Assembly: GCA_023426545.1 (NCBI GenBank)
Contig: JAFAAN010000057.1
Coordinates: 1 to 64,000 of the forward strand
Source: Pseudomonadota bacterium
Lineage (GTDB): Bacteria; Myxococcota; Myxococcia; Myxococcales; Myxococcaceae
Direction of reading: 5' to 3'
DNA length: 64,000 bases
A model generated the notes under the pieces. That model worked only from the letters and a program-made list of their open reading frames with translations, was not told where the DNA came from and did no database searches. Position 1 is the first letter of the stretch; each line of letters opens with the position of its first letter. Made by a program: the position numbers and the translations under genes. This document shows, piece by piece, positions 18,020 to 27,800 of the stretch.

Positions 18020-20722
18020 GTGACGAGGGGCAAGTGGATGTTGGCGGCCGCATGGGCGGTCGTTCTTGTGGGTGCCAGGGTGCATGGCGCCGAGCTGAAT
18101 ACGCTGCGGGGACTCGAAGTGTCCCGCACGGGCTCGGGTGCCCAGGTGGTGGTGACCGGCACCCGGCCACCGACCTTTACCGTGTTCCGCCTGAGTGGGC
18201 CGGAGCGCCTGGTGGTGGACCTCTCGTCGGCGGATGCGACGGGCATCAAGGGGCACCACAATGGCTCGGGACCGGTCTCCGGTGTCGTGGCCTCGCAGTT
18301 CTCGGACGAGCGCGCGAGCGTTGGTCGGGTGCTGCTGGCGCTCGACAGGGCGTCTCAGTACGACGTGCGAGCGGACGGCAACCAAGTCGTCATCTCAGTG
18401 GACGGGGCATCGCAGGCAGAAGCTCCGGGCGGAGATGCCGCTCGTTCCGAGCCCGCCGCCAAGGCGGAACCGGCCCGTGCGCAGGCCATCGAAGAGTCGC
18501 CGCGTGCGCCCGCCGTCGCTGTGGTCTCCTCCGAACAGAAGAAGGCCGGGGCGGTGGTTTCCAAGCCGGCGCTGCCGGAGAACGTGGTCGCGGCCGAGGC
18601 CGATGAGCGAGAGGTCTCGCACCCGGCTCGACGCATCACTGCGATGTCATTCGCCGACGATACGCTTCGGATCCGGGCGGATGGAGACATTGCCCGGTAC
18701 GAGGTGCTGGAGCTCGCCGACCCGCCTCGCCTGGCGGTTGACCTGTTCGGCGTCGGATTGGCGGCGCGGGCTCCGCGGGTGAGCTCCGGAGCGCTGCGCG
18801 ACGTGCGCGTGGGCGCGCACTCCGACAAGGTGCGGCTTGTTCTCGACGTGCGCGGAAAGATGCCCGCCTACCGTGTCGACCGCGCCAACCGTGGGCTGGA
18901 GGTGGTGCTGGGAAGCGCGGTGGCCCGGAAGTCCGCACCGATGCCCGAGAAGGAGGAGGCGATTGCCTCCGTGGCCGAGGTCGAGCCGCTTCGTACCACC
19001 CCCATCAAGTCCGAGTCCTCTTCGCAGGTCGAGGTCAAGGATCTGCGCTTCGAGGAGAGCAACGCGGGCGGCCGCATCGTGATGAAGCTGTCGGGGACGG
19101 CCACGTGGAAGGTCGACCGGCCGGATCCGCGCAGCGCGGTGCTGACCCTGGACAACGCGCGTCTTCCCAAGAAGCTGGAGCGGAGCCTCGACACGAGTGC
19201 GCTGGAGACGCCGGTGAAGATGGTCAGTGCGTTCAGCGTGCCGGGAGAGGGGAGCAAGGTCCGTCTGGTCGTGGCCGCGGATGGCGCCGTGGAGGAGAAG
19301 GTCTCTCAGAGCGGCAACACGCTGACGTGGCGTCTCGACGTCAAGGGCGTGAAGACTGAAGAGGTCGCGGTTGCGCAGCGGACGGCGGGCTTCACCACGG
19401 AAGCGCCGGCCTATGCTGCCGAGGGTGCCCCCCAGCAGGCGCGTTACCGTGGAAAGCGCGTGTCCTTCGAGTTCAAGGACATTGACATCCAGAACCTGCT
19501 TCGCGTCATCGCCGAGATCTCCAAGAAGAACATCGTGGTGGCGGACGACGTGAGCGGCCGCGTGACCATCCGGTTGCGGAATGTTCCTTGGGACCAGGCG
19601 CTGGACCTGGTGCTGCGCACCAAGGCGCTGGGCAAGGAGGAGTTCGGGAACATCATCCGGATTGCGCCGCTGAAGACGCTGGAGGAGGAAGCCCGGTTGC
19701 GCCAGGAGCGTAAGAAGTCGCTCCAGCAGCAGGAAGACCTGATGGTCAACCTCATCCCGGTGAACTACGCCGTGGCCTCGGAGATGGCGGCCCGTGTGAA
19801 GGACGTGCTGAGTGAGCGAGGCTCGGTGACGGTGGACCAGCGCACGAACGTCCTCATCGTCAAGGATGTGCGCTCGAACACCGAGCGGGCGCGTTCCTTG
19901 GTCCGCAGCCTGGATACGCAGACGCCGCAGGTGCTCATCGAGAGCCGCATCGTGGAGGCGAACACCACCTTCAGCCGCTCACTGGGCGTTCAGTGGGGTG
20001 GCCAGGCACGGGCAGGCCAGGCCACGGGTAACGCGACGGGCCTCATCTTCCCCAACAACCTGGCTGTGACCGGCGGTGTTGCTGGAACCTCGCCCGGCTT
20101 GCCGGACAACCCCAACTTCGCGGTGAACCTGCCGGTAGGCACCGGACAGGGAGCTGGCGGCGCCATGGGTTTCACGTTCGGGTCAGCGGGGGGCGCACTT
20201 CAGCTCAACCTTCGCCTGTCCGCGGCGGAGAACGAGGGCACGGTCAAGACCATCTCCGCGCCCAAGGTGACGACGCTCGATAACAACACCGCGCGTATCA
20301 GCCAGGGTGTGTCCATTCCGTTCAGTCAGGCTTCAGCGCAGGGCGTGAACACCACGTTCGTGGAAGCCCGCCTCTCGCTGGAGGTGACGCCACACATCAC
20401 TCAGGACGGCAGCGTTCTGATGACCATCAACGCATCCAACAACCAGCCGGACCCGTCGAGCACGGGGGCAAACGGTCAGCCTTCGATTCAGCGTAAGGAG
20501 GCCAACACGCAGGTGCTCGTGAAGGATGGAGATACGACGGTCATCGGAGGAATCTATGTCCGCCGTGGTGCCACCCAGACCAACGCTGTGCCGTTCCTGT
20601 CGCGAATTCCGGTGCTGGGACTCCTGTTCAAGAACAACACAGAGAGTGACTCCCGGCAGGAACTGCTGATCTTCATCACGCCCCGTATCCTCAACCGGCA
20701 GACCATCGCGCCGACCCTGTAG
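18020..20722 (+). CDS. pilQ: Type IV pilus outer-membrane secretin PilQ
   Basis: PilQ is the multimeric outer-membrane channel through which the pilus passes. The GTG at 18020 follows GAGGAG with a 6-base spacing and gives 900 residues with a standard signal peptide (MTRGKWMLAAAWAVVLVGA, cut near VHG-AE); this fits the length of about 901 I remember for M. xanthus. ATG 18002 also has a GAGGGGA site. Three AMIN-type cell-wall-binding domains occur (about residues 30-115, 200-290 and 325-440). These are followed by N0/N1 secretin domains from about 480 and the secretin channel domain (about 640-895) with VPFLSRIPVLGLLFKN and LLIFITPRIL. It is the last gene of the canonical pil run. Confidence 0.96.
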   Translation: MTRGKWMLAAAWAVVLVGARVHGAELNTLRGLEVSRTGSGAQVVVTGTRPPTFTVFRLSGPERLVVDLSSADATGIKGHHNGSGPVSGVVASQFSDERASVGRVLLALDRASQYDVRADGNQVVISVDGASQAEAPGGDAARSEPAAKAEPARAQAIEESPRAPAVAVVSSEQKKAGAVVSKPALPENVVAAEADEREVSHPARRITAMSFADDTLRIRADGDIARYEVLELADPPRLAVDLFGVGLAARAPRVSSGALRDVRVGAHSDKVRLVLDVRGKMPAYRVDRANRGLEVVLGSAVARKSAPMPEKEEAIASVAEVEPLRTTPIKSESSSQVEVKDLRFEESNAGGRIVMKLSGTATWKVDRPDPRSAVLTLDNARLPKKLERSLDTSALETPVKMVSAFSVPGEGSKVRLVVAADGAVEEKVSQSGNTLTWRLDVKGVKTEEVAVAQRTAGFTTEAPAYAAEGAPQQARYRGKRVSFEFKDIDIQNLLRVIAEISKKNIVVADDVSGRVTIRLRNVPWDQALDLVLRTKALGKEEFGNIIRIAPLKTLEEEARLRQERKKSLQQQEDLMVNLIPVNYAVASEMAARVKDVLSERGSVTVDQRTNVLIVKDVRSNTERARSLVRSLDTQTPQVLIESRIVEANTTFSRSLGVQWGGQARAGQATGNATGLIFPNNLAVTGGVAGTSPGLPDNPNFAVNLPVGTGQGAGGAMGFTFGSAGGALQLNLRLSAAENEGTVKTISAPKVTTLDNNTARISQGVSIPFSQASAQGVNTTFVEARLSLEVTPHITQDGSVLMTINASNNQPDPSSTGANGQPSIQRKEANTQVLVKDGDTTVIGGIYVRRGATQTNAVPFLSRIPVLGLLFKNNTESDSRQELLIFITPRILNRQTIAPTL

Positions 20723-20759
20723 GGGTCAGTCGCGTCCTCGTGCAGGAGAACGTTCGCAT

Positions 20760-21416
20760 ATGAAGAACTTCTATCTCGCGGTGCCGCTGGCGCTGGCCAT
20801 GGCCGGCTGCGTCGAGAGTCCTCCAGACATCCAGATCTTCAACGCCTACATTCCCGACGCCACGTGTACTGTGAACGTTTCCGGGGCCTCCAGTGGTGGA
20901 GGGGTGTTGGATCTCTCTACGTCAGGCCGCTACCTTGCCGGGCTGGCCGTTCGGAGTGGGCTCACGGCGACGGAGGTGGTCGTCAACGATGGCCCAGTCA
21001 CCGGTGGAGCTGATTCCGCTGCGGTCTACGTGACGCACGTCGAATTGTCGTACGACGTGCAGGGTGGCGGGCCGACGTTGGGAAGTGAGGTCTACCCGAG
21101 TCACTTTTCGATTCCGTCATCCGCATCGGCCAATAGCGTCTTGGTCATCGATCTGCTTGGCGCCAACGCTCTTCAGACGCTTTCGAGCCAGGTTTCTGGT
21201 GGTTCGAGCGTGACAGTCAACGTGCGCGTCAAGCTGACTGGGAAGACCGTCACTGGGGCCAAGGCGGAATCCAACGAGATCGCCTATCCGGTCACGTTCT
21301 TCGCCTCGGGTTTCACCTGTCCAACGGGGACGTCCCTGCTTCGCAACGGCCCCTGTGGTGGGACGGGCGGCCAGGACGCCTTCGCGCCGGCCTGCTCTGA
21401 ACCCGAGGGCACGTAG
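20760..21416 (+). CDS. Putative lipoprotein of unknown function next to pilQ
   Basis: This is a 218-residue precursor with a lipoprotein signal peptide (lipobox AMAGC, Cys17) and a start supported by AGGAGA about 9 bases upstream. The mature part is predicted beta-rich (alternating Ser/Gly/Thr/Val), with the tail FTCPTGTSLLRNGPCGGTGGQD containing cysteines that could form disulphides. I do not recognise a family. It is 37 bases downstream of pilQ, co-directional, and followed by a hairpin, so it is probably the last gene of the pilMNOPQ transcript. An envelope role around the secretin is inference only. Confidence 0.8.
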   Translation: MKNFYLAVPLALAMAGCVESPPDIQIFNAYIPDATCTVNVSGASSGGGVLDLSTSGRYLAGLAVRSGLTATEVVVNDGPVTGGADSAAVYVTHVELSYDVQGGGPTLGSEVYPSHFSIPSSASANSVLVIDLLGANALQTLSSQVSGGSSVTVNVRVKLTGKTVTGAKAESNEIAYPVTFFASGFTCPTGTSLLRNGPCGGTGGQDAFAPACSEPEGT

Positions 21417-21425
21417 CGCCAATCC

Positions 21426-21454
21426 AGCCGGGGGCCCTTGACCGGGCCTCGGCT
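21426..21454 (+). terminator. GC-rich hairpin ending the pilMNOPQ unit
   Basis: AGCCGGGGGCCC (21426-21437) can pair with GGGCCTCGGCT (21444-21454) with a small bulge and a 6-base loop. Only a weak TTCC follows. It lies immediately after the lipoprotein gene and before the Roadblock gene. Confidence 0.5.
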
Positions 21455-21475
21455 GCTTCCTAAGAGCACCAGCCT

Positions 21476-21838
21476 ATGTCCTTCCGCACGCACCTCGAGT
21501 CGGTGGTCAACCAGGTGGATGGAGCCCTCGCGTGCAGCGTGATGGGCTTCGATGGCATCTCCGTCGACACCTTCCAGAAGGACGAGAGCGCCGACCTGGA
21601 CCTCAACGGCGCCTGGGTCGAGTACGCGAACCTCCTCACGCAGTTGCGCAACGCGGCGGAGACGCTCAAGACGGGGACCGTGAGCGAGGTCAGCGTCAAC
21701 AGCGAGAAGGTGCTGACCGTGATGCGCCTGGTGTCGCCAGAGTACTTCCTGGTGCTCGCGATGCACGCGGATGGCAACTACGGCAAGGGCCGGTACGTGC
21801 TGCGCGTCACGGCCCCCAAGGTGCGCGCCGAGCTGTAG
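21476..21838 (+). CDS. Orphan Roadblock/LC7-domain protein
   Basis: This is a 120-residue single-domain protein. It opens with a helix (SFRTHLESVVNQVDGALACSVMGFDGISVD) and ends with the strand pair VMRLVSPEYFLVLAMHADGNYGKGRYVLRV, the arrangement seen in Roadblock/LC7 proteins, the family of MglB. Such proteins act as GAPs or adaptors for Ras-like GTPases. No GTPase gene is next to it; the only one in the window is mglA at 53.6 kb. It sits between the pil locus and efp and is co-directional. Family assignment is by pattern recognition; function is open. Confidence 0.7.
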   Translation: MSFRTHLESVVNQVDGALACSVMGFDGISVDTFQKDESADLDLNGAWVEYANLLTQLRNAAETLKTGTVSEVSVNSEKVLTVMRLVSPEYFLVLAMHADGNYGKGRYVLRVTAPKVRAEL

Positions 21839-21890
21839 GCGCGCTCCCTCTGCCCAGCAGTCATCCAGCCGACGCTTCCGACGCCGCTTT

Positions 21891-21909
21891 CCCCTTCCCA
21901 TCGAAGGGG
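21891..21909 (+). terminator. Short hairpin upstream of efp
   Basis: CCCCTT (21891-21896) and AAGGGG (21904-21909) flank a 7-base loop, preceded by TTT and followed by more G. It lies in the 138-base gap between the Roadblock gene and efp. On either strand it could act as a weak terminator. Confidence 0.3.
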
Positions 21910-21976
21910 GGCATGGGCTAGACACCCCCGACTTTTCAAGCTTCCGCTGCTGCGAGTCTGTAAGGAGTCGGTCCCC

Positions 21977-22549
21977 ATGGCCGGTGTCATCGATACGTCC
22001 GAGTTCCGCAAGGGTCTGAAGATCGAAATCGACGGTGAGCCGTACGAAATCGTCGACTTCCAGCACGTCAAGCCCGGCAAGGGGTCCGCGTTCGTGCGCA
22101 CCACGATTCGCAGCCTCCTCACGGGCCGCGTGCTCCAGCCCACCCTGAAGTCCGGTGAGAAGGTGGGCAAGCCCGACATCGAGGAGAAGGACATGCAGTA
22201 CCTGTATGTCCAGGGCGAGGAGTTCTACTTCATGGACACCCGCAACTACGAGCAGACCTTCCTCGACGAGAAGGTGCTCGGAGATGCGAAGAACTTCCTG
22301 AAGGAGAACATCACCGTCGCGGTGCTCTTCTACAACGGCAAGGCCATCGGCGTGACGCTGCCGAACTCGGTGGACCTCAAGGTCACCCAGTGTGACCCGG
22401 GCATCCGCGGTGACACCGTCTCCGGCGCCTTGAAGCCCGCCATCCTGGAGACGGGCTACTCCGTCAACGTCCCGCTCTTCATCGAAGAGGGCGACGTGCT
22501 GAAGATCGACACGCGTGACGGCAAGTACCTGACGCGCGTGGCCAGCTGA
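21977..22549 (+). CDS. efp: Translation elongation factor P
   Basis: EF-P relieves ribosome stalling at consecutive prolines. The 190 residues contain the KOW-like domain 1 with loop PGKGSAFVRT (Lys35 is the equivalent of the modified Lys34), the central OB domain and the C-terminal OB domain with the signature GDTVSGALKPAILETGYSVNVPLFIEEGD split across its strands. The start has AGGAG 9 bases upstream. This genome is very rich in proline runs (for example in sgmX and dnaX), where EF-P would matter. No modification enzymes are seen nearby. Confidence 0.97.
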   Translation: MAGVIDTSEFRKGLKIEIDGEPYEIVDFQHVKPGKGSAFVRTTIRSLLTGRVLQPTLKSGEKVGKPDIEEKDMQYLYVQGEEFYFMDTRNYEQTFLDEKVLGDAKNFLKENITVAVLFYNGKAIGVTLPNSVDLKVTQCDPGIRGDTVSGALKPAILETGYSVNVPLFIEEGDVLKIDTRDGKYLTRVAS

Positions 22550-22598
22550 GGGTAGTCCGCAACGCGGTCGCGACACTGGAGGGAAGGGGACGCGAGCT

Positions 22599-23198
22599 AT
22601 GGCAACGAAGCGCAAGTCGACCCGGGCGCAGGCGCCCGCGCGGACGGGAGCCGCTACCAGCGGCACTGCCGATACGGGTGGTACGTCGCTGGACGTGGAT
22701 GCCCTGCGGCAGATCGTGGAGATTCTCGAGTCCTCGGATGTCACGAGGCTGGTGTGGAAGCGCGGTGAGGAGAAGCTCTTCATCCGCCGGGGCCATGGCC
22801 CCGAGACGACCATCGTCCACCACGCCGCGCCGCTCCCTGTCACCGCGGGCGCTGGCGTGGAGTACGCGGCGCCCGCCGCTCCCCGCGCCGCCGCTCCGGT
22901 GCCGGCCGCTGCTCCGGCGGCGCCCGCCGTGGCCCCCGAGAAGCCGGTCGAGAAGCCCGGCCACCAGGTGACGAGCCCCTTCGTGGGGACGTTCTACCGG
23001 ACGCCCGCGCCGGACCAGCCTCCCTTCGTCGAAGTGGGCACCATGGTGAGGAAGGGCCAGGTGCTCTGCATCATCGAAGCGATGAAGCTGATGAACGAAA
23101 TCGAGTCCGAGGTCTCCGGCCGCGTGGCGGAGATCCTCGTGGAGAACGGCCGTCCGGTGGAGTTCGGACAGGCGCTGTTCCGCATCGAAGTGGCCTGA
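22599..23198 (+). CDS. accB: Biotin carboxyl carrier protein of acetyl-CoA carboxylase
   Basis: AccB carries biotin between carboxylase and carboxyltransferase in the first step of fatty acid synthesis. The 199 residues have an N-terminal helical region (LDVDALRQIVEILESSD), an Ala/Pro-rich mobile linker (about 88-120) and a biotinyl domain with EAMKLMNE, the biotinylated lysine being Lys163. The N-terminal 30 residues are a basic, Ala/Thr-rich extension. The start follows GGAGGGAAGGGG. accC is 73 bases downstream, the usual accBC pairing. Confidence 0.96.
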   Translation: MATKRKSTRAQAPARTGAATSGTADTGGTSLDVDALRQIVEILESSDVTRLVWKRGEEKLFIRRGHGPETTIVHHAAPLPVTAGAGVEYAAPAAPRAAAPVPAAAPAAPAVAPEKPVEKPGHQVTSPFVGTFYRTPAPDQPPFVEVGTMVRKGQVLCIIEAMKLMNEIESEVSGRVAEILVENGRPVEFGQALFRIEVA

Positions 23199-23271
23199 CG
23201 AAGAGGAAGGCGCTCCGCCCGCGTTCCGTGGGCGAGCCGCTCCTCCAGACGGCCCTGACGGAGACACCCAC

Positions 23272-24657
23272 GTGTTCAAGAAGGTGCTGATCGCCAACCG
23301 CGGGGAGATTGCCCTGCGGGTCATCCGCGCCTGCCGGGAGTTGGGCATCGCCACGGTCGCGGTGCACTCCACGGCGGACGCCAACGCGCTCCATGTCCGC
23401 TTCGCAGACGAGGCGGTGTGCATTGGCCCGCCCGCGTCCAAGGAGAGCTACCTCAACATCCCGCAGCTGCTGTCCGCCGCCGAAATCACCCGCGCGGACG
23501 CCATCCACCCGGGCTACGGCTTCCTGTCGGAGAACGCCGAGTTCGCGGAGGTCTGCGAGAACTGCAAGATTCGCTTCATCGGCCCGCGGCCGGAGATGCT
23601 CCGGCTGATGGGCAACAAGGTGCGCGCCCGCCAGGCCGCGCGCGAGGCCGGGCTTCCGCTGTTGCCCGGCAGCCCCGGTACGGTGAAGGACCCGCGCGAG
23701 GCGGAGGCCTTCGCCAAGGAGATTGGCTTCCCCGTCATCCTCAAGGCGGCAGCGGGAGGCGGCGGCAAGGGGATGAAGATCGTCCGCGAGCCGGGCGCGC
23801 TGGCGCAGGCGTTCTCCACGGCCCAGGCGGAGGCGGTGGCGTCGTTCTCCAACGGCGACCTCTACATCGAGCGCTACGTCGAGAAGCCGCGCCACATCGA
23901 AATCCAGATCGTGGCGGACGAGCACGGCAACATCATCCACCTCAATGAGCGCGAGTGCTCGGTGCAGCGCCGGCACCAGAAGCTCATCGAGGAGAGCCCG
24001 TCGCCGGCGCTCACGCCGGAGCTGCGCAAGCGCATGGGCGAGGTGTCCGTCAACGCCATGCGCAAGCTCGCGTACAACAACGTGGGCACCATCGAGTACC
24101 TGCTCGACGAGCGCGGCGAGTTCTACTTCATGGAGATGAACACGCGCATCCAGGTGGAGCACCCGGTGACGGAGCTCGTCACGGGCGTGGACCTGGTGAG
24201 CGAGCAGATTCGGCTGGCCTACGGGGAGCCCCTGCGCTTCAAGCAGGAGGACATCCAGATTCGCGGCCACGCCATCGAGTGCCGGGTGAATGCCGAGGAC
24301 CCGATTACCTTCGCCCCCTGGCCCGGGAAGATTACCGGCTACAGCGTGCCCGGAGGCTACGGGGTCCGAGTGGACTCGGGAGCCTACGAGAATTACACGG
24401 TGCTTCCGTACTACGACAGCCTCCTGTCGAAGCTCGTCGTGCATGCCGATGACCGGGCCACGGCCATCCGTCGCATGCAGCGCGCGCTGGGGGAATACGT
24501 GGTCGAAGGCATCCGCACCAACATCCCCTTCCACCGGGCCGCACTGGCGGAGGAGTCCTTCCAGGAGGGGAACTACGACACCCGGTTCGTGGAGCGGTTG
24601 CTCGCGAGCGAGACGGGCTCGCGCCGCCTCAAGAAGGCCGTCGAAGAGACGCCGTAG
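23272..24657 (+). CDS. accC: Biotin carboxylase subunit of acetyl-CoA carboxylase
   Basis: This ATP-grasp enzyme carboxylates biotin on AccB using bicarbonate and ATP. The 461 residues run from FKKVLIANRGEIALRV through the glycine-rich ATP loop AAAGGGGKGMKIV, the ECSVQRRHQK active-site stretch and FYFMEMNTRIQVEHPVTE, all hallmarks of the family. Translation begins at GTG 23272. The length is about 10-15 residues above the E. coli enzyme, from the C-terminal tail. The carboxyltransferase genes accA and accD are not in this window. Confidence 0.97.
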   Translation: MFKKVLIANRGEIALRVIRACRELGIATVAVHSTADANALHVRFADEAVCIGPPASKESYLNIPQLLSAAEITRADAIHPGYGFLSENAEFAEVCENCKIRFIGPRPEMLRLMGNKVRARQAAREAGLPLLPGSPGTVKDPREAEAFAKEIGFPVILKAAAGGGGKGMKIVREPGALAQAFSTAQAEAVASFSNGDLYIERYVEKPRHIEIQIVADEHGNIIHLNERECSVQRRHQKLIEESPSPALTPELRKRMGEVSVNAMRKLAYNNVGTIEYLLDERGEFYFMEMNTRIQVEHPVTELVTGVDLVSEQIRLAYGEPLRFKQEDIQIRGHAIECRVNAEDPITFAPWPGKITGYSVPGGYGVRVDSGAYENYTVLPYYDSLLSKLVVHADDRATAIRRMQRALGEYVVEGIRTNIPFHRAALAEESFQEGNYDTRFVERLLASETGSRRLKKAVEETP

Positions 24658-24740
24658 GACCCACATTCCTGGTGTGGACTCCTGCCTGGCGGGCCGCCCC
24701 GCGTGCAGGTGATCCGGCTTCGGGGGAGCCGGGCCGTTTC

Positions 24741-24769
24741 TTGACCCGAATCGGAGCTTTCCGTTAGCC
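24741..24769 (+). promoter_or_regulatory. Sigma70-type promoter for sgmX
   Basis: TTGACC (24741-24746) and TTAGCC (24764-24769) are separated by 17 bases in the 188-base gap between accC and sgmX. The spacing is ideal and the -35 box strong, the -10 box moderate. This would start transcription near 24776, about 70 bases before the sgmX ATG. Confidence 0.5.
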
Positions 24770-24845
24770 TCCGACACTCCCCCTTGCTGAGGATGGAAAC
24801 CCGCGAAGTTCAAGGGGTTTCGGCCTGCTGGAAGCCCACCGCTCG

Positions 24846-27800
24846 ATGGACAAGAACAAGATCATCGAAGCCGCCGCGAAACTCGTCGCGAAGGGCGCCT
24901 ACGACAAAGCCATCAAGGAGTACCAGAAGGTCCTGGAGGTCGACCCGAAGGACATCCGGGTCCTCCAGAAGATGGGGGAGCTGTACCAGAAGAAGAACGA
25001 CAATCCTCAGGCCGCCCACTTCTTCACCAAGGTCGCGGAGAGCTACTCCTCCGATGGCTTCTTCCTGAAGGCCGTCGCCCTCTACAAGCAGGTCCTCAAG
25101 CTCAATCCGAACCTGCTGGAGGTGAACCTCAAGCTGGCGGAGCTCCACCAGCAGCTCGGGCTGATGTCCGAGGCGATGGCGTACTTCCAGATTGTCGCCA
25201 ACCACTACGACAAGGCGGGTGACACCAAGTCGTCGCTCGATACCTTGAAGAAGATGGTGGATCTCGACCCCGAGAACGTGGCGTCGAAGATCAAGCTGGC
25301 GGAGCTGTACGCGCGGGAGAACATGACGCGCGAGGCGGCCCAGGAGTTCAAGCGCGCCGCCGAGTACCTCAAGCGCAACGGCCGCGCCGACGACTGGCTC
25401 CGCGTGGCGGAGCGCCTGTCCGTGCTGGAGCCGGACAACCTGCCGCTCGCGAAGGAGCTGGCCACGTCATACCTGCAGCGCGGCGACCAGAAGCGCGCGC
25501 TGGCGAAGCTGCAGGTGTGCTTCAAGGCCGACGGCCGCGACGTGGAGACGCTCACGCTGCTGGCGCAGGCGTTCCAGGGCCTGGGCCAGACGTCGAAGAC
25601 CATCTCCGTCTACAAGGAGCTGGCCAAGATTCATCAGGAGCGCGGCCGACTCACCGAGGCCGAGGCAGTCTGGACGCAGATCGAGGTGCTGGATCCGCAG
25701 GACCCGGACCTGGTCGCGCGTCGCGCGCCCGAGCCGGCTCCCGCCGCGCCACAGCCCATGGCGGCTCCGCAGCCGGCTCCACGTCCCGCCGCGTCGCAGC
25801 CCACCATGGCTGCTCCAGCGCCCGCTCCGATGGCGCCGCCGCCGCCCGCGGGAATGGGGCGCGAGCAGCTCGCCAAGCTGCTCACGGAGACCGACGTCTA
25901 CGTCAAGTACGGGCTCCACGACAAAGCGCTGGAGCACCTGCGCAAGGTGTTCTCGGTCGACCCGGAGAACCTCGACGCGCACGAGAAGGCCTACCAAATC
26001 TACGTCGCGTCCGGGAATCAGGCCCAGGCATCCGAGCAGCTGCTGAACGTGCTGCGCCTGTGCACGCGCGCGGCGGAGGTCCAGCGCGCGCAGCCCTACC
26101 TGGCCACCATCCTCCAGGAGAACCCGGCCCATCCGGAGGTGCCGGCGTTCCTGTCCGTGCTGCGCACGGACGGGCCGGTGGTGGCCGCGCCGTCGGTGAC
26201 GGTGGTCGAGTCGGTGGGCGAGGACGCCATCCTGGTGGACTCCAGCGACGACGAGATTCTCGTCGCGCCGCCGCCGGACGACGCGCTTCTGCACCCCCCC
26301 GGCGACGAGCTGGCGCTGGCCACGCTGCCGCCGAGCGAGTCGGACGAGGTCATCGAGGAGGACGGTGACGCCACCGTCATCAGCGAGGAGGCGCTCGTCG
26401 GCGAGGCCATCACCTCGGGTGAGTTCGAGGTGTACGGGGCTCCCGAGCCGGAGGACCTGGCCGCGGCGTCGGTGGACGAGACGCTGGTGGCGGATGACGT
26501 CGGGCTGGAGCTGACGGACGAGCCGGGCTTCGGCGTCACCGACGATGAGCCGCTCGTCGCATCCGACGATGACGACCTGGCTGCCGCCGCGGCGTATTCG
26601 CTCGGGGACGAGTCGCTGGTGGACGAGGGCACGGCCACGTCCATGGATGCGCTGTCGCTCGGTGACGACGACGAGCCGCAGCCGACGCAGATGCTCGCGC
26701 CCTCGCAGGCGCTGCTCGACGAGGCGTCTCCCGACACGCTCCAGGTCCCCTTGCTGGAGGACGACGCGCCTCCGGCGCTGGTCCTGGAGGATGCGCCCAC
26801 GCGCGTGGGCGCCGCGCCCCTGAGCGCGATGGACCTGGGCGACTCGATGGAGTTCGAGGAGCCCACGGCCTCGCACGCGATCGTCGCCGTCGAGGACGAG
26901 TCCCTGGCGGAGGCCGCCGCGGACTTCGTCGACGCGGAGGAGCCCGAGGCGGTTGCGTACGAGGAGCCCGAGCCGTTTGCGTACGAGGAACCCGAGGCGG
27001 TTGCGTACGAGGAACCCGTCGCCGAGGCCGAGCCCGAGGCGGTTGCGTACGAAGAGCCCGAGCCCGTCGCCGAGGCCGAGAGCGCGCCGGAGGAAGAGGA
27101 GCCCGCGGCCGAGGAGTGCGACGAGGCCTCGTTCTTCCTCGACCAGGGTCTGCTCGAGGAGGCGCGTGAAATCCTCGAGACGGTGATGATTGCCTTCCCG
27201 GGCCACGCGCGCGCCGCCGAGCTGTTGGAGCGGCTCGAGGTGGCGGAGGCGGGAGGCGCCGCGGAGGCCGGGCCTTCGGCGCCGGCGCACATTCCGGCCG
27301 TGCAGCCCGTCACGGAGTCCTACGACGACGAGCCCGAGGAGGAGGCCACGGGCGAGCGCGATGCGTTCGACCTCGCGGCGGAGCTGGCGGGCGAAATCGA
27401 CAACCTCGGTGATGATTCCGGGGCCTCGGCGCTGCCTGCGGAGGAGGACTTCCAGTACTCGGTGGAGGAGGTCTTCTCCGAGTTCAAGAAGAGCCTGGCC
27501 AAGGTGGTGAAGCCCGAGGACGTGGACACGCACTACGACCTGGGCATCGCGTACAAGGAGATGGGGCTGCTCGACGACGCGCTCCACGAGTTCGACGTGG
27601 CCCGCCAGGGCAGCGTGGGCGGCAAGCGCGAGCTCGACTGCATCACCATGATGGGCATGCTCCAGTTGCTGCGAGGCGACGCGGCCGCAGCCGTGGAGGC
27701 CTTCCGCGAGGGACTGGGCAACCCGCATGCGACGGGGGATGCGGCGAAGGCGCTGAGCTTCGAGCTGGCGGCTGCCTACGAGGCGCAGGGGGATGCGGGC

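Noticed and set aside
26941..27080. CRISPR-like array
   Set aside because: The units are contiguous, in frame and part of the SgmX protein, with no spacers.
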